Assembly (NCBI GenBank): GCA_020072905.1
Contig: JAIQGB010000250.1
Span: 1 to 12,221 of the forward strand
Direction of reading: 5' to 3'
Origin: Terriglobia bacterium
Lineage (GTDB): Bacteria > Acidobacteriota > Terriglobia > UBA7540
DNA: 12,221 nt
Positions 1-6,106 of the stretch are shown here, piece after piece. Position 1 is the stretch's first letter. Every line of letters begins with the position of its first letter. A program made the position numbers and the translations under genes. The notes below the pieces were generated by a model, which searched no databases, had not been told where the DNA came from, and was given only the letters and a program-made list of their open reading frames with translations.

Positions 1-312
1 GTCGCGCTGGTCCATCGAGGCGAAGCGGTTGTCCTTGACCAGCGCCGACGAGGCCCACAACTGCCCCCAGGAGTAATAGAGGGTTTTCTGGATCGTCGCC
101 CCGGTCTGCGTCTGATCGGTGACGAACGTGGTCGAGCCCAGCCCGCTGGGGTGGAGGAAGTACGTCTTGCTGTCCTGATATTTGACGAAGATGCGCCCGT
201 TGAAGGGGACGTAATACGCGCCCCAACCCGCGTTATCGTAGGAGCCGATCGGGTTGCCGAAAGCGTCGTACACCAGCTCAGTGTACGCCGATCCGGTCTT
301 CTTCTCTACCCG
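1..312 (-). pseudogene. RHS/YD-repeat protein, 5'-truncated fragment (C-terminal core region, continues past left edge)
   Basis: The minus-strand translation reads RVEKKTGSAYTELVYDAFGN, then YYVPFNGRIFVKYQ, FLHPSGLGSTTFVTD, LYYSWGQLW and FASMDQRD. These are typical of the conserved core that closes RHS/YD-repeat proteins (H-P-x-x-L-G-S-T and Y-x-W-G-Q motifs), large surface or toxin-carrier proteins. The similarity begins abruptly at the RVEKK segment near 312. Upstream in this frame come about 23 low-complexity Gly/Ala/Arg codons and then a TGA at 382-384. There is no ATG, and the first GTG (273) lies inside the module. Recognisable YD repeats, signal peptide and N-terminal body are therefore absent, so this is a decapitated remnant or an orphan tip. 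The 3' end lies outside the window, so any C-terminal toxin domain cannot be judged. Family assignment is firm; pseudogene status is inferred. Confidence 0.75.
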
Positions 313-385
313 CTGGCATCCCCCCTGAGCCCCGGCCCCTGACCCCGCCTGCCCGACCGTTCGGTTGCGGCCCCTCCGGTTTCAA

Positions 386-414
386 TTGACTTTGCCTTCT
401 GAGGATTTGATAAT
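386..414 (+). promoter_or_regulatory. Sigma70-type promoter for the E1 dehydrogenase gene
   Basis: The -35 hexamer TTGACT (386-391) and the -10 hexamer GATAAT (409-414) are separated by exactly 17 bases. Each matches its consensus at five of six positions. Transcription would start near 421, giving a leader of about 65 bases before the ATG at 486. It lies in the short AT-rich stretch between the RHS remnant and the E1 gene. Recognition is by motif only. Confidence 0.7.
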
Positions 415-485
415 TTGAAAGGTAAAGCGGGACCCGAGTCACCGAGCACGGCAAATCGTAACGACCTTACCTCCAGCGAGGTTCA

Positions 486-2600
486 ATGGCCGCGATTACG
501 AATCAGGTCCAGAAAGCTCAAAAGCTTTCGCGGGAGTTGCTTGTCGGCGCCTACCGCACGATGTACTTGTCGCGGCAGGTGGACGACAAGGAAATCCAGC
601 TCAAGCGGCAGAACCGCGCCTTCTTCCAGATCAACGGCGTCGGGCACGAAGCGATTGGGGTAGCCGCGGCGCTGCACCTGAAGCCCGGCTACGATTGGTT
701 CTTTCCCTACTATCGCGACCGGGCGTGCTGCCTGCAGCTCGGCACGACGCCGCTCGATATGCTGCTCAGCTCGGTGGGCGCGAAGGATGATCCCTCCTCG
801 GGCGGGCGGCAGATGCCTTCGCATTGGGGCTTGAAACCCCTCCACATCATTTCGCAATCGAGTCCAACGGGCACGCAGATCTTGCAGGCGGTGGGGGCGG
901 CGGACGCGAGCGTCTATTTCTCCGTGGTGCAGGAGGCGGCGCAGCTTGCTTCCGGCTTCCACGCCGACGAGCTGGTCTACGTCTCGCTGGGCGACGGCTC
1001 CACCAGCGAGGGCGAGTTCTGGGAGTCGCTCAATTGGGCGTGCTTGCGCAAGCTCCCGGTGCTCTACGTGGTTCAGGATAACGGCTACGCGATTTCCGTC
1101 CCCGTGGACGCGCAGACGGCCGGCGGAAGCATTTCGCGCCTGGTCAAGAACTTTCCCGACCTGCTGGTGCTCGAATGTGACGGCACGGAATTTGTCGAGA
1201 GCTATGAGCATTGCCGGCAGGCCGTCGAGTACATCCGCCAGCGGCGCGGCCCCGCGCTTGTCCACGCGCACTGTGTGCGACCGTATTCGCACTCGCTTTC
1301 CGACGATGAGCGGGCCTACAAGCCCGAGGAAATCCGCCGCCAGGAAGCCAAGCGCGATCCGGTCACGCGCCTGGCGAAGCATCTGCTCAGCGAGCGGCTG
1401 ATCACCGACAAGGAATTGAAGGCACTGCAGACGTCCGTCGAAGGCGAAGTCCGCGACGCCGCCGACAAGGCTCTGGCCGCTGAGCCGCCTTCGCCTTCCA
1501 CCGTTATGGCCTTCGTCTATTCGCCCAGCGTGGACCCAACCGGCGAGCACTTCGATCATCCGCCCAAATTCCAGGGCGAGCCGAAAACCATGGTGGACCT
1601 CATCAACGCCTGCCTGCGCGATGAGATGGCGCGCGACCCGCGCGTGGTGGTTTTCGGCGAGGATGTGGCCGACTGCAGCCACGCGGACGATCTCGCCAAG
1701 CTAAAGGGCAAGGGCGGCGTCTTCAAGGTGACTCACGGTTTGCAGCGCCAGTTCGGCAGCGCGCGCTGCTACAACGCGCCGATTGCCGAGGCCAGCATCG
1801 TGGGACGTGCCATCGGCATGGCGTTGCGCGGCCTCAAGCCGGTGGCGGAGGTCCAGTTTTTCGATTACATCTGGCCGGCGATGATGCAGATCCGCGACGA
1901 ATTGATCACCGTGCGCTGGCGCTCGAACAATGTCTTCTCCTGCCCTCTGGTAATCCGTGCGCCGATCGGCGGATACTTGGCCGGCGGCGCGATCTATCAT
2001 AGCCAGTCCGGCGAATCGATTTTCACCCACCTGCCCGGCCTCCGCGTGGTGATGCCCGCGACCGCGCTCGACGCCAACGGCCTGTTGCGCACCGCCATCC
2101 GCTGCGACGATCCGGTCCTCTTCCTCGAACCCAAGCACCTCTACCGGCAGACCCATAACCGTTCTCCTTATCCCGGGCCCGATTACATGATTCCCTTCGG
2201 CAAGGCAAAGCTGGTCCGCGAAGGCACCGATGTGACCATCGTGACTTACGGGTCGCTGGTGGTGCGCTCCGTCCAGGCGGCAAAGACGCTCGAGCAGGAC
2301 GGAGTTGAGGCCGAAATTCTCGACCTCCGCTCGCTCCAGCCCTACGACTGGGAACTGATCTCGGCTTCCGTCAAGAAGACGAACCGCGTCCTGGTGCTCT
2401 ATGAGGACAACATCTCGTGGGGCTATGGTGCGGAAATCGCCGCGCGCATCGCCGATGAGCTCTTCGAGTCTCTCGATGCGCCGGTGAAGCGCCTGGCGGC
2501 CAAGGACGTCTTCATTCCTTATCACCCCGTCCTCGAGGACGCGGTCCTTCCGCAGCCGGCGGATATTGTGAGGGTCTCCAGAGATTTGCTCAAGTTCTAA
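486..2600 (+). CDS. Fused 2-oxo acid dehydrogenase E1 component, alpha and beta subunits in one chain
   Basis: This is the thiamine-diphosphate-dependent decarboxylating E1 of a 2-oxo acid dehydrogenase complex (branched-chain 2-oxo acid, pyruvate or acetoin type), which passes an acyl group to lipoyl-E2 in the cytoplasm. Residues 15-340 are the alpha part. They include YYRD (75-78), SSPTGTQ (125-131) and the ThDP/Mg motif from GDG at 169-171 to DN at 198-199, followed by the RPYSHSLSDDE loop (265-275). A Pro/Ser-rich linker (about 333-366) leads to the beta part (368-704), with VFGEDV (389-394), the EVQFFDY segment (455-461) and the C-terminal transketolase-like domain (YGS at 588-590). The 704-residue length fits the fused E1 family. 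The ATG has GAGG four bases upstream and a good promoter. No E2 or E3 gene lies nearby, so partners are encoded elsewhere and the substrate is unresolved. The antisense strand is also open over long stretches, which I take as a GC effect. Confidence 0.93.
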   Translation: MAAITNQVQKAQKLSRELLVGAYRTMYLSRQVDDKEIQLKRQNRAFFQINGVGHEAIGVAAALHLKPGYDWFFPYYRDRACCLQLGTTPLDMLLSSVGAKDDPSSGGRQMPSHWGLKPLHIISQSSPTGTQILQAVGAADASVYFSVVQEAAQLASGFHADELVYVSLGDGSTSEGEFWESLNWACLRKLPVLYVVQDNGYAISVPVDAQTAGGSISRLVKNFPDLLVLECDGTEFVESYEHCRQAVEYIRQRRGPALVHAHCVRPYSHSLSDDERAYKPEEIRRQEAKRDPVTRLAKHLLSERLITDKELKALQTSVEGEVRDAADKALAAEPPSPSTVMAFVYSPSVDPTGEHFDHPPKFQGEPKTMVDLINACLRDEMARDPRVVVFGEDVADCSHADDLAKLKGKGGVFKVTHGLQRQFGSARCYNAPIAEASIVGRAIGMALRGLKPVAEVQFFDYIWPAMMQIRDELITVRWRSNNVFSCPLVIRAPIGGYLAGGAIYHSQSGESIFTHLPGLRVVMPATALDANGLLRTAIRCDDPVLFLEPKHLYRQTHNRSPYPGPDYMIPFGKAKLVREGTDVTIVTYGSLVVRSVQAAKTLEQDGVEAEILDLRSLQPYDWELISASVKKTNRVLVLYEDNISWGYGAEIAARIADELFESLDAPVKRLAAKDVFIPYHPVLEDAVLPQPADIVRVSRDLLKF

Positions 2601-2623
2601 TGGTCCGTCCCTAGTTCGGCGAC
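2601..2623 (+). repeat. Dispersed TGGTCCGT...GGCGAC motif, copy 1
   Basis: The 23 bases starting directly after the E1 stop codon begin TGGTCCGT and end TTCGGCGAC. They match positions 7966-7988 at 18 of 23 positions without gaps. Both copies are intergenic. The motif could be the end of a mobile element or a small dispersed repeat, but no transposase remains nearby. Confidence 0.4.
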
Positions 2624-2700
2624 TTGGTGAAGTGGATCATCTCCGAACAGGGAGAAACCGTCCAGCGACTCCACAACCACTTCGCAGGGAAGTATCCTGG

Positions 2701-2719
2701 ATAGTGTTCCCACTATTTG
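2701..2719 (+). terminator. Weak Rho-independent terminator candidate after E1
   Basis: ATAGTG (2701-2706) and CACTAT (2711-2716) pair perfectly around a TTCC loop, and the stem runs into a short T tract (2716-2719). It lies about 100 bases after the E1 stop codon. The stem is short and half A-T, so this is only a candidate. Confidence 0.3.
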
Positions 2720-2863
2720 TGTACTCCGCCATCAACACTGCGCCCCCGGCGTGCAGTCTCTAGGAACTGGCAGCATGATTGCTGCACACTCGCCGGAATC
2801 ATACGTCCCACGACGTCAAGGCTTTCATTCCGCAGGCTTCATATTCCCTACTTAGTTCTTGCT

Positions 2864-2890
2864 TGTGATCGATGATTCACATTATGTGAA
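2864..2890. promoter_or_regulatory. Alternating TGTGA half-sites, operator-like
   Basis: Three half-sites alternate in direction: TGTGA (2864-2868), TCACA (2877-2881) and TGTGA (2885-2889). The last two form the perfect palindrome TTCACA-TTA-TGTGAA (2876-2890). The first two form TGTGA-N8-TCACA, two bases wider than the CRP/FNR-type N6 spacing. The cluster ends 58 bases before the beta-helix gene, where an operator would sit. No clear -35/-10 pair is visible, and the regulator is unknown. Confidence 0.4.
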
Positions 2891-2948
2891 GCACTTGTCT
2901 GTTTGGGACTATTTGTCGTATTTCCAAATCGGGTAACAGGAGGCGTCT

Positions 2949-3917
2949 ATGCGGAAGGGATTGCGATTCTTCATGCTTGCTGGCTTCCTTCCTTTTGCGG
3001 TTTACATGTTGATGCTCCCACTGCTTGCTTCGGCCGCCTCGACAGTCACGGTTGACTGCAGGGGCCACAAGGCGAATATTAAGACCATCAAGGATGGTTT
3101 GGCCCAGCTACCGGCCATTGGGCCGAGCACCCTCCTGGTTTCCGGGACGTGCCATGAGAACGTGCTGATCCAGGGTTACCAGTTCCTGACCGTGCAGGGT
3201 AATCCGACGGCCACCATCGATGGGGGAACGGACATCAACCATGACGCGGTCGATATCTTCAGTTCATCGGAGGTCGCCCTGAACAACTTCACGATCACGG
3301 GTGGAGGGCTAGGCGTATGGTGCGGCAATCAGAGCCTCTGCCGCTTGAACAACCTGACGGTCGAGAACGCTCTCGACGTCGGAATATATGTCGGAATCAG
3401 GTCGATCCTTTACGTGGGCGACTCGACAGTCCAGAACAATGCCGAGTTGGGTTTGGGAACGAATGTCGCTGGCGTGCTCGTCGTGAGTGGCACCATGGTC
3501 CAGGGGAACGGAGCTGGGATCTATGTCTCACATGGCGGCGACCTGCTCGTGGGGAATTCCGAGACGCTTCCGACTCTGATCCAAAACAACGCCGGAGGAA
3601 GTGGCATTGCCACAGGCTTCAACGCCACAATGCGTTTGGACTCCGGTACGATTTCGGGCAACGGCGGCGACGGAGTGCAGCTAGCGGGGGGCTCAGCAGG
3701 AGCATTCTGGAACATAACGATCACAGGCAACTCGGGTCACGGCGTGCGCATTGGTGACCTCTCCTACGCGCAGTTTGGGGCGGAGGCCCAAATCACCGGC
3801 AACCGCGACCCGGATGTCGTCTGCGACCCAGAGCATTCCGCCACACGCGGGATTCAGAATGTGAAGAACAACGAAGGGACGACCAACTGCCCGGAGGAAC
3901 CGCCGACAAAGCCGTAG
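2949..3917 (+). CDS. Secreted right-handed parallel beta-helix (PbH1-repeat) protein
   Basis: The 322-residue product starts MRKGLRFFML with a hydrophobic run to about residue 27 and an ASA-type cleavage site near 30, so it should be exported. From about 90 to 285 it consists of repeating beta-strand turns rich in N, G and V: NNFTITGGG (112-120), NNLTVEN (134-140), GDSTVQNN (157-164), SGTMVQGNGAGIYV (180-193), DSGTISGNGGDGVQL (231-245) and WNITITGNSGHGVRI (254-268). These are the marks of PbH1 / right-handed beta-helix proteins of pectate-lyase-like fold. I see no defined catalytic site, so binding or structural roles are as likely as polysaccharide cleavage. Six cysteines (37, 68, 125, 131, 292, 314) could form disulfides. 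The tail ends in a Pro-rich segment. AGGAGG (2938-2943) sits five bases before the ATG and fixes the start. The gene stands alone and looks less GC-rich than its neighbours, which may hint at acquisition. Confidence 0.82.
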   Translation: MRKGLRFFMLAGFLPFAVYMLMLPLLASAASTVTVDCRGHKANIKTIKDGLAQLPAIGPSTLLVSGTCHENVLIQGYQFLTVQGNPTATIDGGTDINHDAVDIFSSSEVALNNFTITGGGLGVWCGNQSLCRLNNLTVENALDVGIYVGIRSILYVGDSTVQNNAELGLGTNVAGVLVVSGTMVQGNGAGIYVSHGGDLLVGNSETLPTLIQNNAGGSGIATGFNATMRLDSGTISGNGGDGVQLAGGSAGAFWNITITGNSGHGVRIGDLSYAQFGAEAQITGNRDPDVVCDPEHSATRGIQNVKNNEGTTNCPEEPPTKP

Positions 3918-3968
3918 CTGCCAGTGCGGTGGGAGCTGCAAAGGAGATCGGGGAACTCTGCCAAAACG

Positions 3969-4058
3969 GGGCTGGGGATTAGGGATTCGCGTTTCGCGAG
4001 CTGGGTTGTGGAATTGCTCCCGCCCGGAATCCGAACACCGCATCCCGAACCCCGGCCC
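3969..4058. repeat. Imperfect inverted repeat between convergent genes, possible two-way terminator
   Basis: GGGCTGGGGATTAGGGAT (3969-3986) is matched by the reverse complement of ATCCCGAACCCCGGCCC (4042-4058), with one gap and two mismatches. Between the arms lies a smaller perfect hairpin, TCGCG-TTT-CGCGA (3987-3999). The element fills the space between the stop codons of the beta-helix gene (3917) and the oppositely directed zinc-ribbon gene (4062). It could end transcription from both sides, or it could be a GGGATT-type intergenic repeat. No long T tract is present. Confidence 0.45.
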
Positions 4059-4061
4059 TTG

Positions 4062-4217
4062 TCATCCGATTCCCAATTCATCCGCCTTTTCGAGCGGCGT
4101 TCCGCAGCGGCGGCAGATGACGGCGGCGCAGTCACCGCACACCAGTGGGTCGTCGACTTCCTGTTCGCAGTTCGGGCAGTAGAGGGTGGCCTGTTCTTCG
4201 CCTTCATTTTCTCCCAT
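4062..4217 (-). CDS. Small six-cysteine zinc-ribbon protein (51 aa)
   Basis: The minus-strand frame from the ATG at 4217 gives 51 residues, with an acidic N-terminus (MGENEGEEQA) followed by three CxxC pairs: CPNC (14-17), CGDC (27-30) and CRRC (35-38). That spacing is typical of a zinc ribbon or rubredoxin-like knuckle. Two pairs would bind one Zn, while the third could bind a second metal or form a disulfide. The whole product is little more than the metal site, so it is probably cytoplasmic and acts by binding a protein or nucleic acid. GGTGA lies a few bases before the ATG and supports the start. It begins 50 bases after the end of the alpha/beta hydrolase gene on the same strand, so the two are probably co-transcribed. 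Its function is unknown. At under 60 residues it is easily missed in automatic annotation. Confidence 0.78.
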   Translation of the reverse strand: MGENEGEEQATLYCPNCEQEVDDPLVCGDCAAVICRRCGTPLEKADELGIG

Positions 4218-4267
4218 GGCTTCACCTTTGGGCTGGCAGTCCCCTCTACTCTAACTCACCGTCCCGG

Positions 4268-4927
4268 TCAAGGCGAGTCCGGCCTTGGCGGAATCCGAGT
4301 GGACACCTGCTCCACAAACTCACGGACCGCGCTCTGGACTTCCGCGAGCTTTCCTGTGAAGAAGTGGTCCACGCCCTTGACCCAGTGCAGGCGTTTGGGC
4401 TCGGGAAGGGTCAAGAAAAGCGCCTCGATATCCTCGCGCGGGCCGTAGATGTCTTCGGCTCCCTGCACGATGAGAATCGGCTTGTGCGCCTCGCGCAGGA
4501 AATCGAGACTTGAAGTCGCGACAGGCACTCCCAGACCTACGAGAGCCGCGACGCGCGGATCGCGCGCGCCCACCGTCAAGCCCACGACCGAGCCGAACGA
4601 AAATCCCATCAGGCAAACCGGAAACTGCGGGTAGCGCGCCTGGAGAAAGTCGAGCGCGGCGCGGACGTCATCACGCTCGCCGATTTCGTCGGCGAACCCA
4701 CCTTCACTCTTCCCCACGCCGCGGAAATTGAAGCGCAGGGTCGGCAGCCCGGTTTGCAGCGCGGCCCGGGCGGCGCGATAGACCACCTTGTTGTGCATCG
4801 TCCCGCCAAAAAGGGGATGCGGATGGCACACCAAGGCTGTCGCTCGGGGGCGCCACGTCGGATCGAACTCCAACAGCGCTTCGAGCCGGCCTGCCGGGCC
4901 GAGAATGTAGAGTCGTTCGGCTTTCAT
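4268..4927 (-). CDS. Alpha/beta hydrolase, serine hydrolase of the short dienelactone-hydrolase-like type
   Basis: The 219-residue cytoplasmic hydrolase has a complete catalytic triad. The nucleophile is Ser110 in GFSFG (108-112), the acid is Asp159 in GAED (156-159), and the base is His188 in VDHFF (186-190). HPHPLFGGTMHNK (35-47) and FNFRGVGKSEG (66-76) form the loop and oxyanion side, as in small uncharacterised alpha/beta hydrolases related to dienelactone hydrolases and esterases. The natural substrate is not readable. A longer frame starts at 5008, but its extra codons run through a GC palindrome. The ATG at 4927 has GGAGGTG (4931-4937) at ideal spacing and starts the conserved sequence MKAERLYILG, so I choose it. 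The zinc-ribbon gene follows 50 bases downstream and is probably in the same operon. Confidence 0.88.
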   Translation of the reverse strand: MKAERLYILGPAGRLEALLEFDPTWRPRATALVCHPHPLFGGTMHNKVVYRAARAALQTGLPTLRFNFRGVGKSEGGFADEIGERDDVRAALDFLQARYPQFPVCLMGFSFGSVVGLTVGARDPRVAALVGLGVPVATSSLDFLREAHKPILIVQGAEDIYGPREDIEALFLTLPEPKRLHWVKGVDHFFTGKLAEVQSAVREFVEQVSTRIPPRPDSP

Positions 4928-4968
4928 ATCCACCTCCGAAGCAACAACGCCCGCCCTTGCCGTTGGGG

Positions 4969-5017
4969 GTAGGGGCGGGGCTTGCCCCGCCCAGGGGGAT
5001 GCAAGCATCGCCCCTAC
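4969..5017. repeat. GC-rich REP-like palindromic element with a three-way-junction fold
   Basis: The outer arms GTAGGGGCG (4969-4977) and CGCCCCTAC (5009-5017) are perfect inverted repeats. Inside are GGGCGGGGC-TT-GCCCCGCCC (4973-4992) and GATGC-AA-GCATC (4998-5009). The outer stem and the first inner stem compete for some G residues, so the fold can switch. The element lies between the divergent hydrolase and SH3-protein genes and resembles dispersed palindromic repeats of GC-rich bacteria. It could act as a transcription barrier or be a small non-autonomous mobile repeat. Confidence 0.65.
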
Positions 5018-5101
5018 TGCAACATGCTGTGCTCATTAGTGTAGAATGAAAGTCAAGATTAGACTTTTTGGAGCGAGACCATCAAGCGTGTCGTCATCAT
5101 C

Positions 5102-6061
5102 GTGCTGGTTCTGGCCGCGACGGCTGCGGCGTACTACCGATTTGTGCGGCGCGCGGCAGAGCCTGCCTCGACGGAAATCGCCTACATCCTGCCAGAGTCC
5201 GCACCGGTCTCCGACTCCCCGGCAGAAATTCGTCTCGGCGTGGCCACCCTCGCCGAGGGCGACCGCGTGGAAGTCCTCGAACGCACACCCCACTGGGCGC
5301 GCGTGCGCATGGAGGACGGGCGCTCGGGCTGGCTGGAAGCTGACGACCTCCTCGACGCGGCCTCCTACGAGAAGGGCCGGCGGCTGTTGGTGGAGCTCCA
5401 GAAGGAACAGCCTCAGGCGGCGGGGCACCCCGGAGGTCTGGCCAACCTACGCGTTGAGCCGTCGCGGGAGGCAACACAAATCGGCCAGCTAGCCGCAAAT
5501 CAAAGGGTGGACATCTTCGATCGGCAACTCGTGGACCGCCCGACGGCGCCGGGTGCAGCGAATGCCGAGCCGGTGCGCGACGTCTGGTATCTCGTGCGCG
5601 CGGGCCGTGAAGCCGGCTGGGTTCTCGGCCGGCTGATTTCACTCGACGTGCCTGACGCCATCGGCCGCTACGCGCAGAGCTTCAACATGGTGGGCTGGCT
5701 GGTTCTCAACGCCGTTCAGGATGGCGAGCGTCAGGTCCCCCAATACCTGGTCGTGGATCGCGTCGGTACGCAGGAGTTCGACTTCAATCACATCCGAGTC
5801 TTCACTTGGTGGAGCAAGCGGCAAGAGTACGTCACCGCCTACGTGGAAAGCAATCTCGACGGCCACTTTCCCATCCGCGTGAGGCAAATCGACGGCATGC
5901 CCTATTTTCGTTTGCGCTTGGTGGGCAAAAGTGGAGAGAAATTCCAGAAGGTCTACCGGCTGGACGATACCATTGTGCGTCCAGTCGGGACCGTGGAAGG
6001 ATGGGAAAGTGACGCGATGCCGGCCAGGCCCGAGCGCCGTGGGCGTCGCGGCCGACGGTAG
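5102..6061 (+). CDS. Membrane-anchored protein with two bacterial SH3-like domains
   Basis: The frame encodes an N-terminal membrane segment, then an SH3-like domain (about 25-86, with GDRVEVLERTPHWARVRM and SGWLEADDL) and a second one (about 113-182, with NLRVEPS, IGQLAANQRVDIF and EAGWVLGRL). A beta-rich C-terminal domain of unknown role (about 185-300) and a basic tail ERRGRRGRR follow. Such proteins usually sit in the periplasm or cell wall and bind peptidoglycan or other proteins. No catalytic motif is seen. With the GTG at 5102 the product is 319 residues, but only about ten hydrophobic residues and no positive charge precede the domain. Seven in-frame codons upstream, IKRVVII from an ATC at 5081, would complete a normal anchor, and GGAG (5070-5073) sits seven bases before that ATC. 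The true start may be 5081. The frame is closed by TAG at 5060-5062. The acyltransferase-like gene follows about 25 to 45 bases downstream, depending on its start. Confidence 0.78.
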   Translation: MLVLAATAAAYYRFVRRAAEPASTEIAYILPESAPVSDSPAEIRLGVATLAEGDRVEVLERTPHWARVRMEDGRSGWLEADDLLDAASYEKGRRLLVELQKEQPQAAGHPGGLANLRVEPSREATQIGQLAANQRVDIFDRQLVDRPTAPGAANAEPVRDVWYLVRAGREAGWVLGRLISLDVPDAIGRYAQSFNMVGWLVLNAVQDGERQVPQYLVVDRVGTQEFDFNHIRVFTWWSKRQEYVTAYVESNLDGHFPIRVRQIDGMPYFRLRLVGKSGEKFQKVYRLDDTIVRPVGTVEGWESDAMPARPERRGRRGRR

Positions 6062-6106
6062 ACTCCGCCCCGGAGGTAGGCAGCCATCCCAGAATCTTCA
6101 GTCGTG

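Larger units (their letters stand above)
2601..2948. other. Intergenic region with hairpins and operator-like sites, no gene seen
   Basis: I find no convincing coding frame in these 348 bases, which are visibly more AT-rich than the flanking genes. They hold the TGGTCCGT motif (2601-2623), a terminator-like hairpin (2701-2716) and a second perfect hairpin. That hairpin is GCAGCA (2770-2775) with TGCTGC (2780-2785) around a four-base loop; GTGCAG (2751-2756) and CTGCAC (2782-2787) could form an alternative pairing. Next come alternating TGTGA half-sites (2864-2890) and the ribosome binding site of the next gene. Confidence 0.6.

Noticed and set aside
483..1682. Long minus-strand open frame (399 codons) opposite the E1 gene
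   Set aside because: It is antisense to a clear enzyme gene, has no recognisable domain, and reflects the GC-rich third codon positions of the E1 gene. The same applies to 1701-2525.
3854..4225. 123-codon minus-strand frame overlapping the zinc-ribbon gene
   Set aside because: It is in another frame, crosses the end of the beta-helix gene and the inverted repeat, and lacks the CxxC pattern.
4928..5008. N-terminal extension of the alpha/beta hydrolase
   Set aside because: The extension is encoded by the GC palindrome, lacks family similarity, and the ATG at 4927 has an ideal ribosome site.
5046..5492. Plus-strand frame starting at an ATG (5046) that overlaps the SH3 protein
   Set aside because: Its sequence is Arg/Ser-rich with no domain, and it runs out of frame through the clear SH3 coding sequence.
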